Positions 15,869-26,588 of a DNA stretch of 64,000 nt are shown in pieces (positions within the stretch are counted from its first letter, which is position 1; each line of letters starts with the position of its first letter). The notes beneath the pieces were generated by a model that saw only the letters and a program-made list of their open reading frames with translations, had not been told where the DNA came from and ran no database searches. Position numbers and translations under genes: made by a program. The DNA lies in contig NZ_VCIW01000006.1 of assembly GCF_005765165.1 (NCBI RefSeq), forward strand, positions 124,001 through 188,000, given 5' to 3'. The DNA is from Paenibacillus antri. GTDB lineage: Bacteria > Bacillota > Bacilli > Paenibacillales > YIM-B00363.

Positions 15869-17040
15869 TGGCAGGCGAAGGTTCGAAAAAGATCATCCGC
15901 TTCGGCGTCATCGGCTGCGGCTTGATGGGCAAGGAATTCGCGAGCGCGGCGTCGCGTTGGTGTCACCTCGCGGACGTCGACTTCGAGCCGCGGATTACGG
16001 CCGTGTGCGACGCGAACCCGGCGGCGACGGCTTGGTTCGAGCAGGCCGTACCGAGCGTGGAACGGTCGTATACGGATTACCGGGAGCTGCTGGCCGACCC
16101 GAACGTCGACGCGGTGTATTGCGCGGTGCCGCACAACCTGCACGCGCAGCTGTACATCGACATCATCCGAGCCGGGAAGCATCTGCTCGGGGAGAAGCCG
16201 TTCGGCATCGACGCGGCCGCGAACGCGGCGATTATGGAAGCGTTGTCGGAGCGTCCTGAGGTCATCGTGCGATGCTCGTCGGAGTTCCCGTTTTTCCCGG
16301 GGGCGATGCAGCTCACCGAGTGGGTGCGCGAAGGACGGTTCGGGCGTATAATCGAGGTGGAGGCCGGATTTTGGCATTCGAGCGATCTGGATCCGAATAA
16401 GCCGATCAATTGGAAACGGCGCATCGCGACGAACGGCGAATACGGCTGCATGGGCGATCTCGGCATGCATGTGCTGCATCTGCCGCTCCGGTACGGCTGG
16501 AAGCCGAAGAGCGTCCGCGCGCTGCTTTCGAAGATCGTGCCCGAGCGTCCGGACGGCAAGGGCGGTATGGCGCCGTGCGAGACGTGGGACAACGCGATTC
16601 TCGCGTGCGACGTGGAGACGGCGGATCAGGTATTCCCGATGGTGCTGTCGACGAAGCGGATCGCGCCGGGGCACGCGAACACTTGGTTTCTGCGCATTCA
16701 AGGGACGGAGCTGTCGGCGGAGTTTACGACGAAGTACCCGAAGCAGGTCGCGTCGCTGCCCTACACGCCAGGAGCCTCGCAGGCGTGGCACGTCGCGGAC
16801 GCGCCGTACAAGTCGGCGTACGGGACGATTACCGGCGGCATCTTCGAATTCGGCTTCTCGGATTCGATTCTGCAGATGTGGGCGGCGTTCTGCGACGAGG
16901 TCGCGAACGGGCCGGACCGGATGACGCAGCCGTTCCGCTGCGCGACGCCGGAAGAGGCGGCCGGCAGCCACCGCGTATTTACGGCGGCGCTCGAGTCGCA
17001 ACGGACGGGTTGGACGATTCCGTTGAACTGGGGGGAGTAA
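15868..17040 (+). CDS. Gfo/Idh/MocA family oxidoreductase
   Basis: 390 residues. N-terminal Rossmann fold with VIGCGLMGKEF near 13 (GxGxxG nucleotide site), GEKPFGID near 110 carrying the conserved EKP, and the C-terminal alpha/beta substrate domain from ~140. NAD(P)-dependent dehydrogenase of a sugar, inositol or sugar acid; substrate unknown. TAATG overlap of one base with the aldolase stop shows coupling. In the operon it could oxidise the starting sugar or reduce the aldehyde released by the aldolase (inference). Confidence 0.9.
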   Translation: MAGEGSKKIIRFGVIGCGLMGKEFASAASRWCHLADVDFEPRITAVCDANPAATAWFEQAVPSVERSYTDYRELLADPNVDAVYCAVPHNLHAQLYIDIIRAGKHLLGEKPFGIDAAANAAIMEALSERPEVIVRCSSEFPFFPGAMQLTEWVREGRFGRIIEVEAGFWHSSDLDPNKPINWKRRIATNGEYGCMGDLGMHVLHLPLRYGWKPKSVRALLSKIVPERPDGKGGMAPCETWDNAILACDVETADQVFPMVLSTKRIAPGHANTWFLRIQGTELSAEFTTKYPKQVASLPYTPGASQAWHVADAPYKSAYGTITGGIFEFGFSDSILQMWAAFCDEVANGPDRMTQPFRCATPEEAAGSHRVFTAALESQRTGWTIPLNWGE

Positions 17041-17041
17041 G

Positions 17042-18846
<1,805 letters not shown>

Positions 18847-18859
18847 AGGTACGATGATG

Positions 18860-18891
18860 GAAGGCGCAGGCGTCACGCTTGCGCCTTCTTT
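18860..18891 (+). terminator. terminator of the aldolase operon
   Basis: GAAGGCGCAGGCG / CGCTTGCGCCTTC pair over 13 positions with one G-T, 3-base loop, then TTT GTG. Very stable stem, short U-run. Confidence 0.75.
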
Positions 18892-18940
18892 GTGTGGGCT
18901 GGGAAGGAAAACTCTTCCGCAACGACGGTCAGGCTCGGTC

Positions 18941-19030
18941 GAATAGAGAACAGGAAAGGGAATTTAGCTGTTCCCTATTCGGCCGAAACAGGCCGTCCCG
19001 GAGAAAATAGGGAAATTTCGTGTTCCCTAT
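18941..19030. repeat. cluster of three intergenic hairpins
   Basis: Three dyads in 90 bases: GAATAGAGAACAG (18941-18953) with CTGTTCCCTATTC (18968-18980); CGGCC/GGCCG (18980-18984 and 18991-18995); ATAGGGAA/TTCCCTAT (19007-19014 and 19023-19030). The TTCCCTAT half is reused, so this looks like an intergenic repeat element. The remaining bases up to 19329 hold nothing I recognise; open frames there lack ribosome sites. Confidence 0.5.
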
Positions 19031-19329
19031 GTAATATGTTCAAAGCATCCGCGCCGGTTGACGCCGCCGGATGAGGGACGAACCGGCGTCGGGGCGGCTC
19101 CTTCCCCTTTTCTTTTTTTCTTTAACTCAGGAAGACCAAACCCGGCTTCCGCCAGAGCAGGTAAGGGATCCCGGCCATTCCGATCTCCTGAGTGAAGGAC
19201 AATTTCAAAATTGGGGGGACGGGTGGTCGGCGGGGCGGAAGGGGCGGCAGCAATGTAAAGGGAGCGAAAGCGGCAAAAGCGGTGAAGGCAGCGAAGGAAT
19301 GGAGTCAGGCGGGTTGATTTACATTTTCG

Positions 19330-19378
19330 AATACATGTATTTTTCCTGTATTTACACAAGTCCAAATTGTGCTACAAT
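19330..19378 (+). promoter_or_regulatory. promoter with GntR-type operator (site a)
   Basis: TTTACA (19351-19356), 16-base spacer, extended -10 TGCTACAAT ending at 19378. AATACATGTATTT (19330-19342) and a second half site CCTGTATTTACA run into the -35. The ATACATGTAT core recurs at four other promoters of this locus. Confidence 0.6.
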
Positions 19379-19476
19379 TTGCCATAGGCAAGGAAATCGG
19401 TTTGCGGGAAGGAGGCGCGTCGGCAAGGGGAGCAGGAAGGGCCAACCAAGGACTATCTAAATCGAGGAGGAAAACC

Positions 19477-22400
19477 ATGATTCGGTCGATTCGATCCGCA
19501 CTTCATCGTTATGGCGTTATTTCGCTTTGCTTATCGCTTGTCTTCTCCGGCTTCGGATTCGCTGCGGGAGGAGGCTTGGCGGCGGCGGAGGAAGCAGGCG
19601 AGAGCGGGGCTGCGGTCGCGGCGAGCGCCGTCGCGGCAAGCACAGCCGCGGCGTTGGCGAACCCCGGCTTCGAGGAGCCGGCCGCGGAGAACGGGGCGGC
19701 GCCCGGTTGGACGCAAATTTTCGGCATGGGCGGGGCGGGCTCCGTCACGGTGACGCAGGACGCGTATGCCGCCGGCGCGCAAAGCATGAAGCTCGCCGAT
19801 CCGACGAGCCTGGAGGCGGTCGGCGTCATCAGCGACGCCGTCGCGGTTACGCCGGGCCACAAGGTGACGGTATCGGCGCTCGTCAGCGGCGAGGGCGGCG
19901 GGACCGCCGAGCTGTACCTGCGCTTCTTCAGCGCGACGGGCGCGCTGCTCGCGAACTTGAACGAGCGGGTGCCGACGCCGGGCGCGGCGTGGCAGCGCGT
20001 CGCCTTGACGGCGCAGGTGCCGGCGGGCGCGACGACGGGGGCGGCGCTGCTGTACTCGTCCAAGGGCAACGCCGGTACGTACTACTTCGACGAACTGACG
20101 TGGACGTCGGAGGCGCCGGCGAACCGGTTCCTCGCCAACGCGGGCTTCGAGGCGCCGCCGACGGCGACCGGCGCCATCCCCGGCTGGACGGTGAAGTCCG
20201 GATCCGCGGCGGTCAGCCAGGCGCAAGCGTTCGAAGGCGGCAACAGCTTGTACGTCAGCAACGTAGCGAATACGGGGAGCGGCATTAACCTTGAGAGCGA
20301 TCTGATCGATGTCGAGGAGGGCGCGACGTATTCGCTGACCTCGAACGTTTTCCTGCAGCAGGGGGCGTTCCAAGGCTTCTATGTGTACGTATACGACGAA
20401 GCGGGTCGACTCGTGAAAGCCGCGGACGGGAAGGACTTCCACCTGTACGTCGCGACGTTGTCTCCCGTTGGCGAGTGGGTGCTGGCTTCCGGACAATTCA
20501 CGGTGCAGCCCGGCGGCAAGAAGGCGAAGGTGTCGGTCATCTCCGGCAACCGCCGCGGCTACCAGTTCTACCTCGACGACGTCAGCATCCTGAAGGCCGT
20601 GGAGAACGGCGGCTTCGAAGCGGAAGCGGCCGAAGGCGGAGCGGCGGTGCCGGGCTGGCGGAAGTTCGCGGCGACCGACGGCGATACGTTCGGCGTGTCG
20701 ACCGAGCGATTCGCGAGCGGCGCCCGCAGCCTCGTCATCGAGAACGAACCTGGGAAATACCTCAACGTCATCGGGAATCTCATTCCGGTGGAGCCGGGCG
20801 CGACGTATACGGCCGCGGCCAAGACGTTCATCGAATACGGCTCGACCGGGATGTACGTGCGCTACTTCGACGCGAACGGCGCGTATCTCGGCAAGCAGAA
20901 CTGGAGCATTCTCTCCGAGCCGTCCATGACGTGGTTCACGAATTACGTGCGCGCGGACGTGCCGCAGGACGCCGCGTACGCCGCCGTCATGTTCGCGGGC
21001 AGCAATCGGACGACGTATAAGTATTACATCGACGACGTCGCGTTGACCAAGGGACTTCACATTGTGGAAGAGGAGCCGATTCCGGAAAACTCGATCGTGA
21101 ACGTCGGCGTCGATCTCGGCGTCCAAATTCGCAAGGCGACCGTCATGCGCGGCGATATCGGCAAGTTCGGCGACGGCCGAGACGTGATCTATACGGTCGT
21201 CCAAGGGGCGCCGTCCGTCTTTACGGCGATCGACATCGACACGGAAGAGGTCGTCTACAGCGAGCAGCTGCCGGATACGTCCGGGGCATGGTCGGTGAAG
21301 GTGTCGGGCGACGGAACGGTGTACCTCGGCGCCTTCAACCTCGGCTTGCTGTACCGATACTTCCCGGCGACGGGCGAGATGAAGAACCTGGGGCATCCGC
21401 TGCCGACGAAGGATTCGGTGCTGTATCCGATGGATGCGGGTCCGGACGGCAAAATGTACGGCGGCAACTACCCGTCCGGCAGCGTCTACGAGTACGATCC
21501 GGCGACGAACGCGTTTACGGACTTCGGCACGATGTCGTACCGGGACAGCGGCGAGCGGTGGGTGCGCGTCACGGTGTACGACGAGGAAAATCATAAGATT
21601 TACGCCGGCGTCGGCAACCAAGCGCGTCTGGTGGAATACGATATCGCCACGAAAACGAAGCGAGACCTCCTCCCGGCGAAATACGCCGACATCACGTCGG
21701 TGTACGACCTGGATCTCGTCGACGGCAAGCTGTTCGTAAAGAAGGAAGCGAACGACGCGTACGAAATGTTCGTGCTCGACGCCGCCACGGGCGAGCAAAT
21801 CGTCATGACGAACGGCGATTCCGGCGAACGGGTCGACGAAGTGATTAACTACTCTCGCGGCGTATCGCCGAAGTCGCCGATCGACGACAAGCTGTATTTC
21901 GCGGGCGCGGCCGGAGCGTTGTTCGAGTACGACCTGTCGACCGACGCGTTCCGTTCGCTCGGCGTCAGCATCGACGGCGCCGCGATCGGCTACGGATACG
22001 TCCAGCTCGACGAACCGGGCTTCCCGGGCTACAGCCTGGTCGGCTTGTCCGGCAACGGCGGCAAGATGTTCAAGTACAACCTCGAGACCGGCAACGTGAA
22101 GGTGACCGACGTCATGCTGCCCGCCGAGCCGGTGGACATTCATAGCATCGTGAAAGGTCCGGACGGCAACATCTACACCTCCGGCTACTTGGCCGGCAAC
22201 CTGGGCATGTACGATCCGGGCAGCGGCGCGAGCAAATATTTCAACGGGATCGGGCAAGGCGAAGCGATGGCGTCCGTCGGCGGCAAGCTGTACATCGGCG
22301 CCTACCCCGACGCGAAAATCTACGAATACGATCTAGCGAAGCCGTGGAACCGCGATAATCCGGACTTGCTCAATCCGAGGCTCGCCTTCGACTTGAACGC

Positions 22401-23412
22401 GCGCCCGAACATCCCGGGGTACACGTTCCAGGACCGTCCGTTCGGCATGGCCGGATCCGAGGAGCGGGGCGAGCTGTACGTCGGTACGGTCCCGGAAAAC
22501 GGCCTCCTCGGCGGCGCCCTAGCCGTCTACGACGTCGACGGAGGCGGCGAGCCGGACGTGTACTTCGACCTTGTGCCGGACCAGAGCATCCTGTCGCTCG
22601 TCTACCAAGACGGCATGCTGTACGGCGGCACATCGATTCACGGAGGCCAAGGCGGAACGCCGACGGCGTCCGAGGCGGTGCTGTTCGCGTTCGACCCGGC
22701 GACGAAGCGGAAGACGTTCGAGATCGTCCCGGTGCCGGGCAAGACGTCGATTACCGCGCTGCACGCGGGACCGGACGGCAACGTCTGGGGACTCGCGAAC
22801 GGGACGTTGTTCATTTTCGATCCGGCGACCCAACAAGTCGTATACAGCCACGACGCGTTCCCGGCCGCATCCGGCCGGTGGATCGACGGCGCGTTCGAAA
22901 CCGGAACCGACGGGAACGTGTACGGAACGGTGGACGGGAAGTTCTTTAAAGTCGACGCGGCGACGATGGAAGTGACGGCGCTGGCGACCCAGGCGCGGAA
23001 GCTGGCGCAGGACGATTTCGGCAACTTCTACTTATATACGCCGAGCGGAACGAACCTGTACCGGTATACGATTCCGGAGCTGCTGGTCGGCCTCTCGGGC
23101 GCGAAGCTCGAGACGGAAGAGACGTTCGTGCGGGTCGGCGAGCGGATGCCGTTTTCGATCATAGGGTTGTTGGAAAAGGGACGCGCCACGCGAAACCTGA
23201 GCGGCGCGACGATCGAATACGCGTTCAGCAAGCCGAACCACGCGCGCGTCGAAGCGGACGGCACGGTTACGGCGCTGCAGCCCGGCAATCAGCGGGTAAG
23301 CGTCCGAGTGACGCTCGGCGGCGTCACGGTCGAATCGAACGAGGTGAACCTCGTCGTCTCCAACGCATCGGAGCAAGCCGATCCGAACGTGCCGAGCGCG
23401 CCGGGGCAGTAA
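19477..23412 (+). CDS. large secreted multi-domain protein: CBM-like repeats plus beta-propeller
   Basis: 1311 residues. Signal peptide about 1-45 (Arg-rich start, hydrophobic core, Ala-rich cut region). Three CBM4/9-like beta-sandwich repeats, each opening N-x-G-F-E and with a PGW a little later, lie at roughly 55-210, 220-370 and 375-525. From ~540 to 1230 come repeated beta blades with Asp-Gly loops (PDGKMYGGN, DGNIYTSGY, DGNVWGLANG) that form one or two propellers. The end (~1235-1300) is a BIG2-type Ig domain. No lyase catalytic motif is evident, so binding or propeller-type lyase are both open. ATG 19477 follows GAGGAGG; the longer frame start at 19369 overlaps the promoter. Paralogue of part of the cytosolic protein at 29564. 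Confidence 0.85.
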   Translation: MIRSIRSALHRYGVISLCLSLVFSGFGFAAGGGLAAAEEAGESGAAVAASAVAASTAAALANPGFEEPAAENGAAPGWTQIFGMGGAGSVTVTQDAYAAGAQSMKLADPTSLEAVGVISDAVAVTPGHKVTVSALVSGEGGGTAELYLRFFSATGALLANLNERVPTPGAAWQRVALTAQVPAGATTGAALLYSSKGNAGTYYFDELTWTSEAPANRFLANAGFEAPPTATGAIPGWTVKSGSAAVSQAQAFEGGNSLYVSNVANTGSGINLESDLIDVEEGATYSLTSNVFLQQGAFQGFYVYVYDEAGRLVKAADGKDFHLYVATLSPVGEWVLASGQFTVQPGGKKAKVSVISGNRRGYQFYLDDVSILKAVENGGFEAEAAEGGAAVPGWRKFAATDGDTFGVSTERFASGARSLVIENEPGKYLNVIGNLIPVEPGATYTAAAKTFIEYGSTGMYVRYFDANGAYLGKQNWSILSEPSMTWFTNYVRADVPQDAAYAAVMFAGSNRTTYKYYIDDVALTKGLHIVEEEPIPENSIVNVGVDLGVQIRKATVMRGDIGKFGDGRDVIYTVVQGAPSVFTAIDIDTEEVVYSEQLPDTSGAWSVKVSGDGTVYLGAFNLGLLYRYFPATGEMKNLGHPLPTKDSVLYPMDAGPDGKMYGGNYPSGSVYEYDPATNAFTDFGTMSYRDSGERWVRVTVYDEENHKIYAGVGNQARLVEYDIATKTKRDLLPAKYADITSVYDLDLVDGKLFVKKEANDAYEMFVLDAATGEQIVMTNGDSGERVDEVINYSRGVSPKSPIDDKLYFAGAAGALFEYDLSTDAFRSLGVSIDGAAIGYGYVQLDEPGFPGYSLVGLSGNGGKMFKYNLETGNVKVTDVMLPAEPVDIHSIVKGPDGNIYTSGYLAGNLGMYDPGSGASKYFNGIGQGEAMASVGGKLYIGAYPDAKIYEYDLAKPWNRDNPDLLNPRLAFDLNARPNIPGYTFQDRPFGMAGSEERGELYVGTVPENGLLGGALAVYDVDGGGEPDVYFDLVPDQSILSLVYQDGMLYGGTSIHGGQGGTPTASEAVLFAFDPATKRKTFEIVPVPGKTSITALHAGPDGNVWGLANGTLFIFDPATQQVVYSHDAFPAASGRWIDGAFETGTDGNVYGTVDGKFFKVDAATMEVTALATQARKLAQDDFGNFYLYTPSGTNLYRYTIPELLVGLSGAKLETEETFVRVGERMPFSIIGLLEKGRATRNLSGATIEYAFSKPNHARVEADGTVTALQPGNQRVSVRVTLGGVTVESNEVNLVVSNASEQADPNVPSAPGQ

Positions 23413-23418
23413 TGATCG

Positions 23419-23455
23419 GGAAGTCGTTCGCGAAGGCGGGCGGCTTCCTTTTTTT
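23419..23455 (+). terminator. terminator after the secreted propeller protein
   Basis: GGAAGTCG (23419-23426) pairs with CGGCTTCC (23441-23448, one G-T), followed by TTTTTTT. Confidence 0.8.
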
Positions 23456-23493
23456 ATGTTGACACCTCGCCGGTGACGGTGGTACTGTGGAAC

Positions 23494-23527
23494 AATACAT
23501 ACAAGTTAAATACATGTATTTTACAAG
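23494..23527. promoter_or_regulatory. GntR-type operator (site b)
   Basis: AATACATACAAG (23494-23505) then AAATACATGTATTTTACAAG (23508-23527): two overlapping copies of the ATACATGTAT / ATACAAG pattern, 22 bases before the lyase start. TTGACA at 23459-23464 is a good -35 but its -10 (TACTGT) is poor. Confidence 0.6.
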
Positions 23528-23548
23528 TCGTTAGGAGGCGCGGCATCC

Positions 23549-26140
23549 ATGCAGCGAGAAGCGGCGATGATGACGGGAATCGAAGTGTTGACGGTACGAT
23601 ACTTAGAGCCGGGCGAACGGGCGAAGCTGCGGGTGCGCGCTTGCCGGCAGCCGGGCGTCTACATAGAGGGAGCGGCGGCGACCGTCTCGGCGACGAGCGC
23701 CGATCCGACGGTGCTCCGCGTCGAAGGCGACGAGCTCGTCGGCGCGGCCGTCGGTCGGGCGACGGTGACGGTCGTTGCGGCGGCCGAAGACGGAACGACG
23801 TGCGAGGAACGGCTCGAGATCGAAGTCGTCGCCGGCGCTGCCCGGAGCGGACGAGAGACGGCGCCGCATCCGCGCGTCCTGTTCACGGAGGAGGAGCGCC
23901 TTCGCCTGAAGGCGCGGGTCGCCGCGCCCGAGACGGCGCCGCCGGGCGTGGACGTCGCGCGCATCTGGCGGGAGCTGCGGGAGGAGGGCGAGGCGTATTT
24001 GCGGGAGACGGGCTTCCGGGTGACGTACCTGAACGCGCCGGACGTGATCGACGTCTCGTATCCGCTGCGCCAGCCTGCGCCGCTGCCGAATCCGGCCGGT
24101 TATGTCGACTATCCGTTCTGGACGATGTACTCGCGGCGGATCGAGGAGCGGCTCGTGACGCTCTCGACCTTATACGGGGTAACGGAGGACGACCGCTATG
24201 CGGCTAAAGTGCGCTCGATGCTGCTCGATCTCGCGGCGTACGAGCGCTGGTACGAGTTCCCGCGGCGCGGCGCGGAGGGGAACCTCAGCAACGCGCATTT
24301 CACGATCGGGGTCGCCTCCGCCTACGACGCTGTGTACGGGACGCTGTCCGAAGAGGAGCGGAGCGTCGTTCGAACGGCGATTTTGGAAAAGGGTCTCCGA
24401 CCCATGGCGATCGACTTCGGTAACGACGATCAACACAACATCATCGTCGCCAAGCAGGTCGCGATGATGATCGCCGCGCTCGCGATCGTCGACGAGGAGC
24501 CGGCCGCCGGCAAATATATCGAGCGGACCTACGATTATATAAGGACGTACTTGGACCAACGCGTCGATTCCGACGAGACGGAAGGTCTCATGTACAACAA
24601 TATCGCGGCGAAGCATCTCGCGCAGGCCGCCGTGGCGCTGAAGAAAGCGTGCGGCGACGCGTCGCTGATCGAGCATCGGTTCTTGACCGAGGTCGTGCCG
24701 GAGCAATTTTTCTACTTCCAGGCGGCCGGCGGGGAGGCGACGTTCGCCACGCTGTCGGACTGCCATCCGAAGCTGGACTTGTCGTACATCATGTCGCTGC
24801 TGGCGGAGAACGCGTCGAACGCGGCCGCCATGTGGTACGTGACGACGTACGAGCCCGCGAAGCAGCCGCTGCTGCTGAACCTGTCCCGCGGCACGACGCC
24901 GGCGGCGCCGGACGATTACTTCCGAGGGCGCGAGTCGAAGGCGTTCCCGCGGATCGGGTGGGCCGCGTTCCGCAGCGGTTGGGGAGCGAAGGACCATATG
25001 CTCGGCTTTACGTCGAGCCCGTCGGCCAAAGGACATAATCATCTGGATCAGAATCATTTCGTAATGAACGTGGCCGGCGAATGGCTCATCCGCGATCCGG
25101 GCTATCAGGATTATCGCCCCGGGCCGAAGAACGAGTTCACGGACGGCTCGGTCGGCCATAACGTGCTGCTGATCAATGGGCGAGGACAATCGCGGCGCGG
25201 CGGCGGACGATTGGACGCTTGGCTGACGTCGCCGAGCTTCGATTACGGCCGCGGGGACGCGACCGATAGCTACGAGGGCTCGCTGCGCCGATGGAAGCGA
25301 TCTGTGCTGCATGTCGACAAGTCGTATTATCTCGTCATCGACGATATCGCTTTGAACGACCCGTCCGACCGGGCGGAGCTGCTCCTGCATGGGACGCCGG
25401 ACATCGAGCAGGGCGGCGAGAAGCTTGCCGTCGGCGCTATGCTCGACGCCGCCGCGCCTTACGCGTTCCGCGGCGAGCGGGCGGCCGTCCGCGTCGCGGG
25501 CTGGACGTCCGCCCCCGCCGACGCGGCCGTCACGGCATACGCGGGCGCGGAGGAGTACGGGCCGTACGTGACGTACCGGCTGTCCGCGGACGCGGCGGGC
25601 GAGGCGATCGCGGTCGCGCTGCTGGAGCCGTGCCCGGACGGCGTCGACGCCGCGCCCGAGCGGGAGCTGCGCGTCGAGGCGCGCGACGGCGGGCTGCTCG
25701 TCGCGGTCGACGGCGCGGATCGGATCGTCGTCGCCGGGCCAGGGCGCCGCGTCGGCGCGGCGGGCGGCGGAGGCGGCGATCCGGCGGAGACGATCCGCCT
25801 CGACGGCGCGCTCGGCCGCGTTCGCGGCGCGGCGAACGGCGCATGGCCGGCGGCGGTCGCGCTGGCGGACGGCACGCGCCTTGCGCTCGGCGAGAGGACG
25901 CTGCTCGCGGCCTCGTCGCCGGCCAACGCCGCCGCGACGTACGAGGCGGCGGCGGCCGAGCTGGCCGCGTCGCTGCCGCAAGCCGCGACGATCGACGTCG
26001 CGCTGCCGTTCGCGCCGGCGTCCTGCGTCCTTCTTGGCACGGGCGAAGCGCTGCCGTTCGCGTTCCGCCCGGAGGACGGCGTCGCGACGATCGAGCTGCC
26101 CGCCGGCGAGCATCGGGCGACGTGGCGAGCGGCGGAGTAA
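23549..26140 (+). CDS. heparinase II/III-like polysaccharide lyase
   Basis: 863 residues. Residues ~10-95 form an Ig-like (BIG2) domain; ~108-420 is an alpha/alpha-toroid (HPRVLFTEEERLRLKARV, then NAHFTIGVASAYDAVYG and NDDQHNIIVAKQVAMM); ~460-640 is the heparinase II/III beta domain with KGHNHLDQNHFVMNVAGE, whose His and Asn are typical of this lyase class; the C-terminal 200 residues are Ala/Gly-rich beta sheet. Family members split uronic-acid polymers by beta elimination. There is no signal peptide, so the enzyme should act on imported oligosaccharides. ATG 23549 with TAGGAGGCG upstream. Operator site b lies just before it. Confidence 0.85.
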   Translation: MQREAAMMTGIEVLTVRYLEPGERAKLRVRACRQPGVYIEGAAATVSATSADPTVLRVEGDELVGAAVGRATVTVVAAAEDGTTCEERLEIEVVAGAARSGRETAPHPRVLFTEEERLRLKARVAAPETAPPGVDVARIWRELREEGEAYLRETGFRVTYLNAPDVIDVSYPLRQPAPLPNPAGYVDYPFWTMYSRRIEERLVTLSTLYGVTEDDRYAAKVRSMLLDLAAYERWYEFPRRGAEGNLSNAHFTIGVASAYDAVYGTLSEEERSVVRTAILEKGLRPMAIDFGNDDQHNIIVAKQVAMMIAALAIVDEEPAAGKYIERTYDYIRTYLDQRVDSDETEGLMYNNIAAKHLAQAAVALKKACGDASLIEHRFLTEVVPEQFFYFQAAGGEATFATLSDCHPKLDLSYIMSLLAENASNAAAMWYVTTYEPAKQPLLLNLSRGTTPAAPDDYFRGRESKAFPRIGWAAFRSGWGAKDHMLGFTSSPSAKGHNHLDQNHFVMNVAGEWLIRDPGYQDYRPGPKNEFTDGSVGHNVLLINGRGQSRRGGGRLDAWLTSPSFDYGRGDATDSYEGSLRRWKRSVLHVDKSYYLVIDDIALNDPSDRAELLLHGTPDIEQGGEKLAVGAMLDAAAPYAFRGERAAVRVAGWTSAPADAAVTAYAGAEEYGPYVTYRLSADAAGEAIAVALLEPCPDGVDAAPERELRVEARDGGLLVAVDGADRIVVAGPGRRVGAAGGGGGDPAETIRLDGALGRVRGAANGAWPAAVALADGTRLALGERTLLAASSPANAAATYEAAAAELAASLPQAATIDVALPFAPASCVLLGTGEALPFAFRPEDGVATIELPAGEHRATWRAAE

Positions 26141-26177
26141 GCGGGACGCGGCCCCGGCGGCGCCGGCACCGGCTTGC

Positions 26178-26440
26178 AGTCGGAGAAACTCCGACTATTT
26201 CGCCCTGGCGGAGCCTGCACCGGCCTGCAGTCGGAGAAACTCCGACTATTTCGCTCCGGCGGCGCCGGCGCCGGCCTGCAGTCGGAGAAACTCCGACTAT
26301 TCCGCCCCGGCGGAGCCGGCGCCGGCCTGCAGTCGGAGAAACTCCGACTATTCCGCTCCGGCGGAGCCGGCACCGGCCTGTAGTCGGAGAAACTCCGACT
26401 ATTTCGCCCCGGCGGAGCCGGCACCGGCCTGCAGTCGGAA
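26178..26440. repeat. 51-bp tandem repeats with internal hairpins
   Basis: Five full units and one partial, starting at 26178, 26229, 26280, 26331, 26382 and 26433, a period of exactly 51 bp. Each unit holds AGTCGGAG-AAA-CTCCGACT (8-bp stem) and then a GC-rich Pro/Gly-like part. Because 51 is 17 codons, several frames stay open through the array, but none has a ribosome site or credible product. It lies between the lyase gene and the next promoter. The run from 26441 to 26497 shows nothing further. Confidence 0.9.
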
Positions 26441-26497
26441 CGCCCGGGCTTTTTGTATGTACTTTTCAGTTTTCATCCTGATTTTAGAAACATTCTA

Positions 26498-26550
26498 TTG
26501 GCAGAACGGTCGAGGCACGTTACAATAAATACATGTAAAATACATGTACC
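26498..26550 (+). promoter_or_regulatory. promoter with downstream GntR-type operator (site c)
   Basis: TTGGCA (26498-26503), 17-base spacer, TACAAT (26521-26526); AAATACATGTAAAATACATGTA (26527-26548) follows the -10 directly, so a bound repressor would block initiation. Drives the ThuA/NodB-like gene and probably the aminotransferase and propeller genes. Confidence 0.7.
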
Positions 26551-26588
26551 AATACGCAAATAAAATCATCATAAGGTGTGATCCGATC

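Noticed and set aside
19071-19460. 129-residue open frame before the secreted propeller gene
   Set aside because: It covers the promoter and operator, has no ribosome site, and looks like translated low-complexity intergenic DNA.
19531-22257. 908-residue minus-strand frame
   Set aside because: Shadow of the secreted protein gene caused by GC-rich codon use; Arg/His-rich and without domains.
26178-26440. Possible CRISPR array
   Set aside because: The whole 51-bp unit repeats; there are no unique spacers and no cas genes.
25459-26528. Long Pro/Arg/Ser-rich open frames across the 51-bp array on both strands
   Set aside because: They are by-products of high GC and a repeat length divisible by three; they overlap the end of the lyase gene.
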